NCBI GenBank assembly: GCA_039923755.1
Contig: JBDTCD010000005.1
Span: forward strand, 1 to 13,181
DNA length: 13,181 nt
Source of the DNA: Terrimesophilobacter sp039923755
GTDB taxonomy: Bacteria > Actinomycetota > Actinomycetes > Actinomycetales > Microbacteriaceae
Reading direction: 5' to 3'
Below, piece by piece: positions 1-7,153 of this stretch. The first letter of the stretch is position 1. Every line of letters starts with the position of its first letter. The position numbers were made by a program, and so were the translations under genes. The notes under the pieces are model-generated. The model had not been told where the DNA came from. It saw only the letters and a list, made by a program, of their open reading frames with translations, and made no database searches.

Positions 1-855
1 CTCTACCCGGGGATACGCATCAGATATGTGAGTTCCGAGGAATTTACGAACGACTTCATCAATTCAATCGCCAATAACCGCGCCTCGCTGTTCCAGTCGC
101 GATACCGTGAAATCGACATCCTCCTGATTGATGACATCCAGTTCCTCCAGGGCAAGGATTCAACCCAGGAAGCCTTCTTCCACACTTTCAACACGCTGCA
201 CGATCACAACAAGCAGGTAGTCATCACGAGTGATCTTCCGCCGAAACACCTCACCGGATTTGAGGACCGCATGCGGTCACGCTTCGAATGGGGCCTCATC
301 ACGGATGTCCAGGCGCCTGATCTCGAGACACGGATAGCCATCCTCCGCAAGAAAGCACAGAGCGAACGCCTGCAGGTACCCGACGACATCCTCGAATACA
401 TGGCATCGAAAGTTTCCTCAAACATCCGCGAGCTTGAGGGAACTCTCATTCGCGTCACCGCTTTTTCCAGCCTGAACAAAACGCCCGTCGATCTCTCACT
501 TGTACAGACCGTACTCAAGGACCTGATCACCCTCGATGAGGACAACGTGATTGCACCGGTAGACATCATCAATCACACTGCGGCGTACTTCAAACTCACG
601 GTCGATGACCTCTATGGTTCCTCTCGATCGCAGGCGGTCGCCACCGCACGGCAGATCGCCATGTACCTGTGCCGTGAGCTCACCAACCTCTCTTTGCCGA
701 AGATCGGCCAATTATTTGGAAATCGCGACCACACGACCGTGATGTATGCGAACAAAAAGATCAGCGAGTTGATGAAAGAACGTCGCTCGATTTACAACCA
801 GGTCACCGAGCTCACGAGTCGGATCAAGCAGAACCATCGCTACAACAAGAACTGA
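1..855 (+). CDS. dnaA: Chromosomal replication initiator protein DnaA (5'-truncated by window)
   Basis: DnaA binds DnaA boxes at oriC, melts the origin and recruits the replicative helicase. The reading frame is open from base 1, so the gene begins outside the window; the GTG at 28 is internal, not the start. 284 residues are visible. Numbered from the window edge, they include Walker B (LLIDD, 41-45), the sensor-1 strand (VVITSD, 73-78), the arginine-finger region (FEDRMRSRFEWGL, 87-99), sensor 2 (NIRELEG, 141-147) and the C-terminal helix-turn-helix domain. The DnaA signature lies around 210-260 (VATARQIAMYL, GNRDHTTVMYA). Walker A and domains I-II are missing only because of the window edge. 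The gene ends in a normal TGA, followed directly by the putative origin, which is the usual actinobacterial layout. The identification is essentially certain. Confidence 0.98.
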   Translation, partial: LYPGIRIRYVSSEEFTNDFINSIANNRASLFQSRYREIDILLIDDIQFLQGKDSTQEAFFHTFNTLHDHNKQVVITSDLPPKHLTGFEDRMRSRFEWGLITDVQAPDLETRIAILRKKAQSERLQVPDDILEYMASKVSSNIRELEGTLIRVTAFSSLNKTPVDLSLVQTVLKDLITLDEDNVIAPVDIINHTAAYFKLTVDDLYGSSRSQAVATARQIAMYLCRELTNLSLPKIGQLFGNRDHTTVMYANKKISELMKERRSIYNQVTELTSRIKQNHRYNKN

Positions 856-872
856 CCACTCAGCTACCAACA

Positions 873-892
873 TGTGGATAACTTGTGGATAA
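873..892 (-). promoter_or_regulatory. Two tandem DnaA boxes
   Basis: TGTGGATAA occurs at 873-881 and again at 884-892. Each is the exact reverse complement of the DnaA box TTATCCACA. Both have the same orientation and their starts are 11 bp apart, about one helical turn, so two DnaA protomers would sit on the same face of the DNA. They begin 17 bp after the dnaA stop codon. Confidence 0.85.
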
Positions 893-1062
893 CCACCCGC
901 ACCGTTGTGAGAAAGTCGATATCCACTGTGAATAGCGGTGATCTGGGCGAGCGCCTGGTGGGGTTCCTGTGTCGAAGTTGAACACCGTCTCCACATCTCA
1001 CACGGTTGTAGTTTCCCGTATCTGTCTGTCAATTACTGCACTCTCCACAGTTCACACAGCGG

Positions 1063-1094
1063 TTAATATTATTAGTTCTTTAAAGAATGAATAT
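1063..1094. other. AT-rich block, candidate DNA unwinding element
   Basis: 28 of these 32 bases are A or T, in a window that is otherwise clearly GC-rich. The block contains the palindrome TAATATTA (1064-1071) and a perfect 12-bp palindrome, TTCTTTAAAGAA (1076-1087). Its position about 170 bp from the strong DnaA boxes, within the dnaA-dnaN gap, fits a DNA unwinding element. Part of it could instead serve the dnaN promoter. Confidence 0.55.
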
Positions 1095-1169
1095 GGGAGA
1101 AGATAACCCTAGAAGCCGGGCCCTCGACCGTGTGCCAGTATTGAGACCCGGACCGCACTCGGATCGACA

Positions 1170-1176
1170 GAGGTGA
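1170..1176 (+). promoter_or_regulatory. Ribosome binding site that fixes the dnaN start
   Basis: GAGGTGA matches the anti-Shine-Dalgarno complement very well. The core GAGG ends 5 nt before the ATG at 1179. The in-frame GTG at 1173 lies inside this site and cannot be the real start if the site is used. Confidence 0.75.
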
Positions 1177-1178
1177 AC

Positions 1179-2327
1179 ATGAAGTTCCAAGTCAATCGTG
1201 ATGTCTTCAGCGAGGCTGTTTCCTTCGCCGTGAAGCTCCTTCCTCAGCGGACGACGCTTCCCATCCTCAGTGGCGTCCTCCTTGATGCCACGGCCGAAGG
1301 TCTCACCCTCTCCTCCTTCGACTACGAGGTGTCCACCAGGACGACCGTCAGTGCGGATGTCGAGGAGAACGGGCGAGTCCTCGTCTCCGGTCGTCTCCTG
1401 GCCGACATTGCGAGCAGGTTACCCAACGCGCCGGTACATGTGTCGACTGAAGGTTCGAAGATCGTGGTCAAGTGTGGCTCTGCAAACTTCACACTCCTCA
1501 GCATGCCGGTCGAGGAGTACCCCACTCTTCCCGTGATTGCGGAGCAGACCGGTGTTCTGCCGGCCGAAGCATTCTCGACGGCCGTATCGCAAGTCGCCGT
1601 TGCGGCCAGCCGCGATGATGTCACCCCGGTCATCACGGGGGTTCAACTCGAAGTCAGTGAGAACAGTCTTAGCCTCGTGGCGACGGATCGTTATCGGGTA
1701 GCGATTCGTGAAGTTGACTGGGAGGCCTCAGCTGGTGCGACGTCAGAATCTGTCATGGCGCTTGTTCCCGCCAGGACGCTCATGGAGATTGGCAAGACCT
1801 TTGGACACAGCGGAACGATCGCCGTGTCGATTACCAACAGCGATGAACGCGAGCTCATCGCGTTCAGTGCCGACAAGAAGACCGTGACCTCGCTCCTCAT
1901 CAAGGGGAACTTCCCTCCCGTGCGCAGACTGTTCCCTGATGTGGCGGACAATTATGCGGTCGTGAACACGGCGGACTTGATGGAAGCCGTGCGACGCGTC
2001 TCCCTCGTTCTCGAGCGAGAAGCGGCGTTGCGTTTCACGTTCACCATCGATGGGGTAACCCTGGAGGCCATTGGTTCCGAACAGGCCCAGGCCTCAGAGA
2101 CGATAGACGGTCACCTCAATGGTGACGACACCGTTGTCTCGCTGAAACCGCAATTCCTCCTTGATGGACTGGGTGCAGTCCATTCCGAGTTTGTGCGGAT
2201 ATCGTTCACAAAGACGGACAATCCCAATAAACCGGGTCCGGTCCTCATCACGAGCCAGTCGTCGAAGGATCAGCCTGGTGCGGATAACTACAAATATCTG
2301 CTGCAGCCGAACCTCCTGCTGCGCTGA
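1179..2327 (+). CDS. dnaN: DNA polymerase III subunit beta (sliding clamp)
   Basis: The product is the ring-shaped homodimeric processivity clamp that tethers DNA polymerase III and many repair proteins to DNA. The 382-residue protein has the usual length and three-domain clamp architecture (roughly residues 1-120, 125-250 and 255-382). Recognisable parts are the N-terminus MKFQVNRDVFSEAVSF, the segment RTTLPILSGVLLDA, the domain-2 segment ATDRYRVAIREV and the C-terminal YLLQPNLLLR. The ATG at 1179 is preferred over the GTG at 1173 because the latter lies within the ribosome binding site and because clamp proteins typically begin MKF. The gene sits between the origin and gnd, 40 bp upstream of gnd, so cotranscription is likely. 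No anomaly was seen. Confidence 0.97.
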   Translation: MKFQVNRDVFSEAVSFAVKLLPQRTTLPILSGVLLDATAEGLTLSSFDYEVSTRTTVSADVEENGRVLVSGRLLADIASRLPNAPVHVSTEGSKIVVKCGSANFTLLSMPVEEYPTLPVIAEQTGVLPAEAFSTAVSQVAVAASRDDVTPVITGVQLEVSENSLSLVATDRYRVAIREVDWEASAGATSESVMALVPARTLMEIGKTFGHSGTIAVSITNSDERELIAFSADKKTVTSLLIKGNFPPVRRLFPDVADNYAVVNTADLMEAVRRVSLVLEREAALRFTFTIDGVTLEAIGSEQAQASETIDGHLNGDDTVVSLKPQFLLDGLGAVHSEFVRISFTKTDNPNKPGPVLITSQSSKDQPGADNYKYLLQPNLLLR

Positions 2328-2367
2328 GTCGTTCAGGAATCCACGGAGGTAGGGAAGAAGGACTCCG

Positions 2368-3258
2368 ATGCACATCGGCTTGGTTGGTCTCGGCAGGATG
2401 GGCAGCAACATGCGCACCAGGCTGCGCGACCACCACATCACCGTCACCGGGTTCGACAAGAATCCTGATGTCACGGATGTGGCAACGCTCGCAGAACTTG
2501 TTCAGGCACTTCCAGCCCCGCGCATTGTGTGGGTCATGGTGCCGGCGGGAGACATCACCCACTCTGTTGTGAGGGAGCTCGTCGGACTTCTGGACCACGG
2601 CGACCTCATCATCGACGGAGGCAATTCGCGGTTCACGGAAGACGCTCGACACGGCGCGCTGGCCGATAAGCACGGCATCGGATTCATGGATGCAGGCGTA
2701 TCGGGGGGCATCTGGGGGCTCAAAAATGGCTACGGCCTGATGGTCGGTGGCGCCGACGAGCATGTCGCCCGTGCCATGCCGATCTTCGATGCCTTGCGCC
2801 CGGAAGGACCGAGGGACGAGGGATTTGTCCATGTTGGTCCGGTGGGAGCAGGCCATTACGCCAAGATGGTGCACAACGGGATCGAGTATGGCCTGATGCA
2901 ATCTTTTGCCGAGGGCTATGAGCTCCTCGATAAGCGAAAAGATCTCATTAAAGACGTGACAGGAACGTTCAAGGCGTGGCAGCGCGGAACAGTGGTCAGA
3001 TCCTGGCTTCTCGAACTCCTTGTGCGAGCACTCGAGCAGGATCCCGCCTTCGAGGAAATCGAAGGCTACGTTGACGATTCTGGAGAGGGGAGATGGACCC
3101 TCGAGGAGGCAATCGACAATGCCGTGCCCATGCCGGTGATCTCAGCATCCATCTTCGCCAGGTTCGTTTCCCGGCAGGGTGACGAGTCTCCCGCGATGAA
3201 AGCCGTTGCAGCGCTTCGCCACCAGTTTGGTGGCCACGCCGTGAAGAAGTCGGACTGA
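2368..3258 (+). CDS. gnd: 6-phosphogluconate dehydrogenase, decarboxylating (short form, probably NAD-dependent)
   Basis: The enzyme oxidises and decarboxylates 6-phosphogluconate to ribulose 5-phosphate in the cytoplasmic pentose phosphate pathway. The 296 residues match the short class (about 300 residues) rather than the roughly 470-residue enterobacterial type. An N-terminal Rossmann motif GLGRMG is at 7-12. Strand 2 ends in Asp30 (VTGFD), which by the general Rossmann rule favours NAD+ over NADP+; this preference is inferred. The substrate-site signature DAGVSGGIWGLKNG is at 108-121, and the catalytic helix AKMVHNGIEYG at 165-175 has Lys166, Asn170 and Glu173. The C-terminal RFVSRQGDESPAMK is typical of the short class. 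AAGGA at 2358-2362 is spaced 5 nt from the ATG. The position between dnaN and recF is common in actinobacteria and probably reflects co-transcription, not a replication role. Confidence 0.95.
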   Translation: MHIGLVGLGRMGSNMRTRLRDHHITVTGFDKNPDVTDVATLAELVQALPAPRIVWVMVPAGDITHSVVRELVGLLDHGDLIIDGGNSRFTEDARHGALADKHGIGFMDAGVSGGIWGLKNGYGLMVGGADEHVARAMPIFDALRPEGPRDEGFVHVGPVGAGHYAKMVHNGIEYGLMQSFAEGYELLDKRKDLIKDVTGTFKAWQRGTVVRSWLLELLVRALEQDPAFEEIEGYVDDSGEGRWTLEEAIDNAVPMPVISASIFARFVSRQGDESPAMKAVAALRHQFGGHAVKKSD

Positions 3259-3291
3259 CCACATGATCCGAAGTCCTCATTCGTTGCTGCC

Positions 3292-4506
3292 GTGATTGTT
3301 TCCCGGCTCAGTCTCACCGACTTCAGGAATTACCGGTCGGCCGACCTTGAGTTGGCGTCGGGCCCAAACCTGTTCGTCGGCAGCAACGGGCAGGGGAAGA
3401 CCAATCTTGTCGAGTCCCTGGGCTACCTCGGCACTCTCGGCTCGCACCGTGTGTCCAGTGAGCAGGCGATGATCCGGCAGGGCGCGGATGCCGCCATCAT
3501 CCGGGCGCGCGTGAACCATGAGGACAAAGAGTTACTGCTCGAGGTGCAGTTGAACCGGGTAGGTGCGAACAGGGCGCAGCTCAATCGCAACCAGATCAAG
3601 GTTCGCGAGTTGCCACGGTACTTTTCCACGGTCCTTTTTGCTCCAGAGGATCTTGCGCTGGTCAGGGGCGAACCTTCTGTTCGCCGCCGGTTCCTGGATG
3701 AACTTCTGGTGTTGCGCACTCCGAGGTTTGCGGGCGTGATGTCGGATTATGACCGGGTTTTGCGCCAGCGCAATACCCTACTGAAATCGGCGCGAGCGTC
3801 TGGCGTGCGCGGCGGCGCTCTTTCCACTCTCGATGTGTGGGACGAACGGCTCGTTTCGCTCGGTGCTGAGCTCATCCACGCGCGTGGGAAACTCGTGGCG
3901 GAACTCCAACCACGCGTAACGGAGGCCTACGTCTCCGTGGCGGGTGATGATCATCACGCCATGCTCGCGAGTCGCCTGAGCATTCTGGCCGGGGATCCGG
4001 ATGCGGAGACCGATGAGCAGGACATCCGAACCGTCATGGACGCGTCTGAGGCGAGTGCACGGTTCAGGGAGACACTCGACCGGCTTCGCCGGAGTGAACT
4101 GGACCGCGGTATCACCCTGGTGGGGCCACATCGGGATGATCTCGTGCTCGCACTGAATGGAATGCCTGCCCGAGGATATGCCAGTCATGGCGAATCCTGG
4201 TCATTCGCGCTGGCTCTCAAGCTGGCCTCGGCGGAGTTGCTTCGCGCGGAGTCGCGAGTGGGGGATCCCGTACTCATCCTGGATGACGTCTTTGCGGAAC
4301 TCGACGAATCCCGTCGTGAACGGCTCGGCGCCGCGGTCGACCATTTCGAACAAGTGCTTATCACCGCCGCCGTGTTCGGCGACGTCCCCTCTCAGCTCGC
4401 GCAGAACACCGTACGTATCGACAGCGGAACGATCCTCAACTCCGATACCGCGCTGAGATCAACTGAATCGGAGCCAGTAGAGGGGGGCACCGATGCCGGC
4501 TTCTGA
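3292..4506 (+). CDS. recF: DNA replication and repair protein RecF
   Basis: RecF is an SMC/ABC-like ATPase that, with RecO and RecR, helps load RecA at single-strand gaps. The 404-residue protein begins MIVSRLSLTDFRNY, the family hallmark. It has Walker A GSNGQGKT at 30-37, an ABC signature SHGES starting at Ser298 and Walker B VLILDD at 327-332 followed by VFAELDESRR (D-loop). The GTG at 3292 is the only sensible start: the frame opens only after the gnd stop at 3256-3258, and no ATG lies before the LTDFRNY motif. No clear Shine-Dalgarno sequence precedes it. A ten-codon ATG...TGA mini-frame (3263-3295) overlaps the GTG. The 3' end overlaps the next gene by 14 bp, indicating one operon. Confidence 0.97.
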   Translation: MIVSRLSLTDFRNYRSADLELASGPNLFVGSNGQGKTNLVESLGYLGTLGSHRVSSEQAMIRQGADAAIIRARVNHEDKELLLEVQLNRVGANRAQLNRNQIKVRELPRYFSTVLFAPEDLALVRGEPSVRRRFLDELLVLRTPRFAGVMSDYDRVLRQRNTLLKSARASGVRGGALSTLDVWDERLVSLGAELIHARGKLVAELQPRVTEAYVSVAGDDHHAMLASRLSILAGDPDAETDEQDIRTVMDASEASARFRETLDRLRRSELDRGITLVGPHRDDLVLALNGMPARGYASHGESWSFALALKLASAELLRAESRVGDPVLILDDVFAELDESRRERLGAAVDHFEQVLITAAVFGDVPSQLAQNTVRIDSGTILNSDTALRSTESEPVEGGTDAGF

Positions 4507-4993
4507 CACGTCGGGCACCGAGCATATCGCTGTCTTCCAACGCTTCCGGAAGATCTTCGGCGATCGGGCATCCACGTCGTCGGATTCCCGCAAGCGTGCA
4601 CAGCGTGAACCGGGCTCGAGCGTTCCCTTCGGAGCTGGGCGCGACCCGCGCGGTATCGCCGATGTCGTCGACGCACTGACCGCACGACTCGGTTGGAATT
4701 CGTCACTGGCCCAGTCCGATCTCATCGCGTCGTGGTCCGAACTGGTGGGTGAGGAGACAGCCTGGCACTCGACGCCGGTGGGAATCTCCGATGGCGTCCT
4801 GACAGTATCCTGCGACTCGACAGCGTGGGCAACGCAGCTGCGTCTGATGCGTGCCCACATCCTTACTCGAATCGCCGAGCGGTATCCGGATGCGGCGATC
4901 CAGACCCTGCGCTTTGATGGCCCAGGCGTCCCCTCGTGGAAAAAGGGCCCCAGATCAATTCCAGGGCGTGGTCCACGCGATACTTACGGCTGA
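4493..4993 (+). CDS. dciA: DUF721 / DciA-type replicative helicase-associated protein
   Basis: This 166-residue protein of the DUF721 family is encoded between recF and gyrB, exactly where Mycobacterium tuberculosis carries Rv0004, a characterised DciA. DciA proteins help load or activate the DnaB helicase in bacteria lacking DnaC/DnaI loaders. The first ~50 residues are polar, basic and probably disordered. The KH-like domain spans roughly 54-142 and contains WSELVGEETAWHSTPVGISDGVLTV (81-105) and DSTAWATQLRLM (108-119). The tail, from SWKKGPRS to RGPRDTYG (148-166), is of the kind seen in actinobacterial members. The start ATG overlaps the recF end by 14 bp and is preceded by a purine-rich AGAGGGGGG, so translation is probably coupled. 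Family assignment is strong; function in this organism is inferred from orthology. Confidence 0.88.
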   Translation: MPASDTSGTEHIAVFQRFRKIFGDRASTSSDSRKRAQREPGSSVPFGAGRDPRGIADVVDALTARLGWNSSLAQSDLIASWSELVGEETAWHSTPVGISDGVLTVSCDSTAWATQLRLMRAHILTRIAERYPDAAIQTLRFDGPGVPSWKKGPRSIPGRGPRDTYG

Positions 4994-5066
4994 GTAGGCA
5001 AAACAGGTGGCCGGAGCAAAATAAAGTCCCCAGATCGCCGAATTCGACTTCTCGTGTGACGTCCTT

Positions 5067-5075
5067 TGATAGAAT
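5067..5075 (+). promoter_or_regulatory. Candidate extended -10 promoter of gyrB
   Basis: TGATAGAAT combines the extended -10 dinucleotide TG with TAGAAT, a 5/6 match to TATAAT. No good -35 hexamer lies at the expected distance (TTCGAC at 5043-5048 is too far), as is common for extended -10 promoters. Transcription would start near 5082, giving a gyrB leader of about 70 nt. It is the best promoter-like string in the 157-bp dciA-gyrB gap. Confidence 0.5.
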
Positions 5076-5150
5076 CGAAGAGTCGTCGAGGCAGCTACTG
5101 GAGCAGGAGCGGAGCCCGAAGAAACCACCAGGCAGGAGTTCGATCCATTT

Positions 5151-7124
5151 ATGTCCAAAAAGCCCAAGACCTCCGAGCCTGATGACACTTATGGCGCAGA
5201 CCAGATTCAAGTTCTCGAGGGTCTTGAGGCGGTGCGTAAACGCCCCGGAATGTATATCGGGTCCACTGGTCCGCGCGGACTGCACCACCTCGTCTACGAG
5301 GTAGTTGACAACTCCGTCGATGAGGCCCTAGCCGGCCACTGTGATCACATCTTCGTGACGATGCTGAAGGACGGTGGCATCCGCGTCACGGACAACGGTC
5401 GCGGCATTCCGGTCGCGTTGAACAAGCAGGAGAACAAATCCAGCGTCGAAGTGGTCATGACCATCCTTCATGCTGGTGGCAAGTTCGGTGGTGGTGGTTA
5501 CTCGGTGTCCGGCGGACTCCACGGTGTCGGTGTCTCCGTCGTTAATGCACTGTCGGCCCGGCTTGTTGTCGAAGTTCACAGGATGGGTCATGCGTGGCGG
5601 CAGGAATATCGCCATGGGGTGCCCCAGGCTCCTCTCGCACAGGAAGAAGAGGTCGAGGGAACAGGGACGATCATCACGTTCTGGCCTAGCACCGACACGT
5701 TTGAGACCGTTGAATTCGACTTCGAGACCTTACGCGCACGCTTCCAGCAAGTTGCGTTCCTCAACAAGGGCTTGTCCATCACGCTTGAGGACGAGAGGGA
5801 CCTTGAAGGTACTGGGGAGTCCGTCGCTATCACCTACCTCTACGAGAAAGGTCTCGTCGACTACGTCGAGTACTTGAACTCCGCCAAGAAGGTGGAGGCG
5901 ATTCACGAGGAGATTATCTCGTTCGAGTCCGAGGACACCGAGCGCAAGATTTCAGTCGAGGTTGCCATGCAGTGGACGAACGCCTATCAGGAGAGCGTTC
6001 ACACGTATGCCAACACGATTAATACCCACGAGGGCGGTACTCACGAAGAAGGTTTTCGTGCGGCATTGACGACTCTCGTGAACAAATACGCGCGCGACAA
6101 AGCAATCCTCAAGGAAAAGGACGAGAACCTCACCGGGGACGATATCCGCGAGGGTCTCACGGCCATCATTTCGGTCAAGCTTGCCGAACCGCAGTTCGAG
6201 GGCCAGACCAAAACGAAGCTTGGTAACACCGAAGCCAAGAGCTTTGTGCAGCGAATCACTGGCGACCAGTTGAATGATTGGTTCGACCGGAATCCCAACC
6301 AGGCACGGGACATCATCCGCAAGTCGATTCAGGCCGCCTCCGCACGGATGGCCGCGCGCAAGGCACGGGAGCAAACCCGTCGCAAGGGGCTTCTCGAGTC
6401 CGGCGGAATGCCCGGCAAGCTGCGCGACTGCTCAAGTAGCGACCCCAGCGTGTCGGAAATCTTCATTGTCGAGGGCGACTCGGCCGGCGGCTCAGCAGTG
6501 CAGGGCCGCAACCCTGAAACGCAAGCCATCCTTCCGCTGAGAGGAAAAATCCTCAACGTCGAGAAAGCCAGGCTTGATCGCGCCCTTGCCAACAATGAGG
6601 TGCAGGCGATGATCACGGCGTTCGGTGCAGGGATCGGTGAAGACTTCGCACCGGAGAAGGCCAGGTACCACAAGATCGTTCTCATGGCCGATGCGGATGT
6701 CGACGGCCAGCACATCACTACGCTCTTGCTGACGCTGCTTTTTCGCTACATGCGCCCGCTCATCGATCTCGGCTACGTGTACCTCGCACAGCCCCCGCTG
6801 TACCGGCTCAAGTGGAGTAACTCGCCGCACGAATACGTGTACTCGGACCGTGAACGGGATGCCCTCGTCGAGGACGGTCTTGCAGCCGGTAAGCGAATCC
6901 CGAAAGAGAACGGAATCCAGCGCTACAAGGGCCTCGGCGAGATGGACTACAAGGAGTTGTGGGAGACCACCATGGACCCTGCAACGCGAACGCTTCTCCA
7001 AGTCACGCTTGATGACGCGGCTGCCGCCAACGAAATTTTCTCCACCCTCATGGGCGACGATGTCGAATCGCGTCGAAGCTTCATCCAGAAGAACGCCAAA
7101 GACGTTCGATTCCTCGATATTTGA
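5151..7124 (+). CDS. gyrB: DNA gyrase subunit B
   Basis: GyrB is the ATPase subunit of the A2B2 type II topoisomerase that introduces negative supercoils. The 657 residues match the short actinobacterial form, without the extra insertion found in enterobacteria. The N-terminal GHKL ATPase domain shows catalytic Glu50 and Asn54 (YEVVDNSVDEA), DNGRGIP from Asp81, and GGLHGVGVSVVNALS from 121. A transducer domain follows. The TOPRIM domain has EGDSAGG from Glu441 and DADVDG at 514-519, the metal-binding acidic residues. The C-terminal GyrA-interacting tail has QRYKGLGEM and ends in DVRFLDI. AGGAG at 5134-5138 lies 12 nt before the ATG, slightly far. gyrA follows after 29 bp, so the two subunits are expected to be made from one transcript. 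Confidence 0.98.
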   Translation: MSKKPKTSEPDDTYGADQIQVLEGLEAVRKRPGMYIGSTGPRGLHHLVYEVVDNSVDEALAGHCDHIFVTMLKDGGIRVTDNGRGIPVALNKQENKSSVEVVMTILHAGGKFGGGGYSVSGGLHGVGVSVVNALSARLVVEVHRMGHAWRQEYRHGVPQAPLAQEEEVEGTGTIITFWPSTDTFETVEFDFETLRARFQQVAFLNKGLSITLEDERDLEGTGESVAITYLYEKGLVDYVEYLNSAKKVEAIHEEIISFESEDTERKISVEVAMQWTNAYQESVHTYANTINTHEGGTHEEGFRAALTTLVNKYARDKAILKEKDENLTGDDIREGLTAIISVKLAEPQFEGQTKTKLGNTEAKSFVQRITGDQLNDWFDRNPNQARDIIRKSIQAASARMAARKAREQTRRKGLLESGGMPGKLRDCSSSDPSVSEIFIVEGDSAGGSAVQGRNPETQAILPLRGKILNVEKARLDRALANNEVQAMITAFGAGIGEDFAPEKARYHKIVLMADADVDGQHITTLLLTLLFRYMRPLIDLGYVYLAQPPLYRLKWSNSPHEYVYSDRERDALVEDGLAAGKRIPKENGIQRYKGLGEMDYKELWETTMDPATRTLLQVTLDDAAAANEIFSTLMGDDVESRRSFIQKNAKDVRFLDI

Positions 7125-7153
7125 TCGCCGGAAAAACCGAGAACTGAGACCAG

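Larger units (their letters stand above)
856..1178. other. Putative oriC (dnaA-dnaN intergenic region)
   Basis: This 323-bp stretch has no plausible gene. It contains two perfect DnaA boxes close to the dnaA stop. Further 9-mers with two mismatches to TTATCCACA lie at 919-927, 987-995 and 1041-1049, and one in the opposite orientation lies at 927-935. A strongly AT-rich block lies at 1063-1094. The dnaA-dnaN gap is the known origin site in several Actinobacteria such as Streptomyces and Mycobacterium. The segment must also carry the dnaN promoter, which I could not place with confidence; GATAAC at 1102-1107 is one weak -10 candidate. Additional DnaA boxes could lie upstream of dnaA, outside the window. 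Confidence 0.85.

Noticed and set aside
1173..1178. GTG at 1173 as the dnaN start
   Set aside because: It lies inside the GAGGTGA ribosome binding site; the ATG at 1179 gives the standard MKF start and good spacing.
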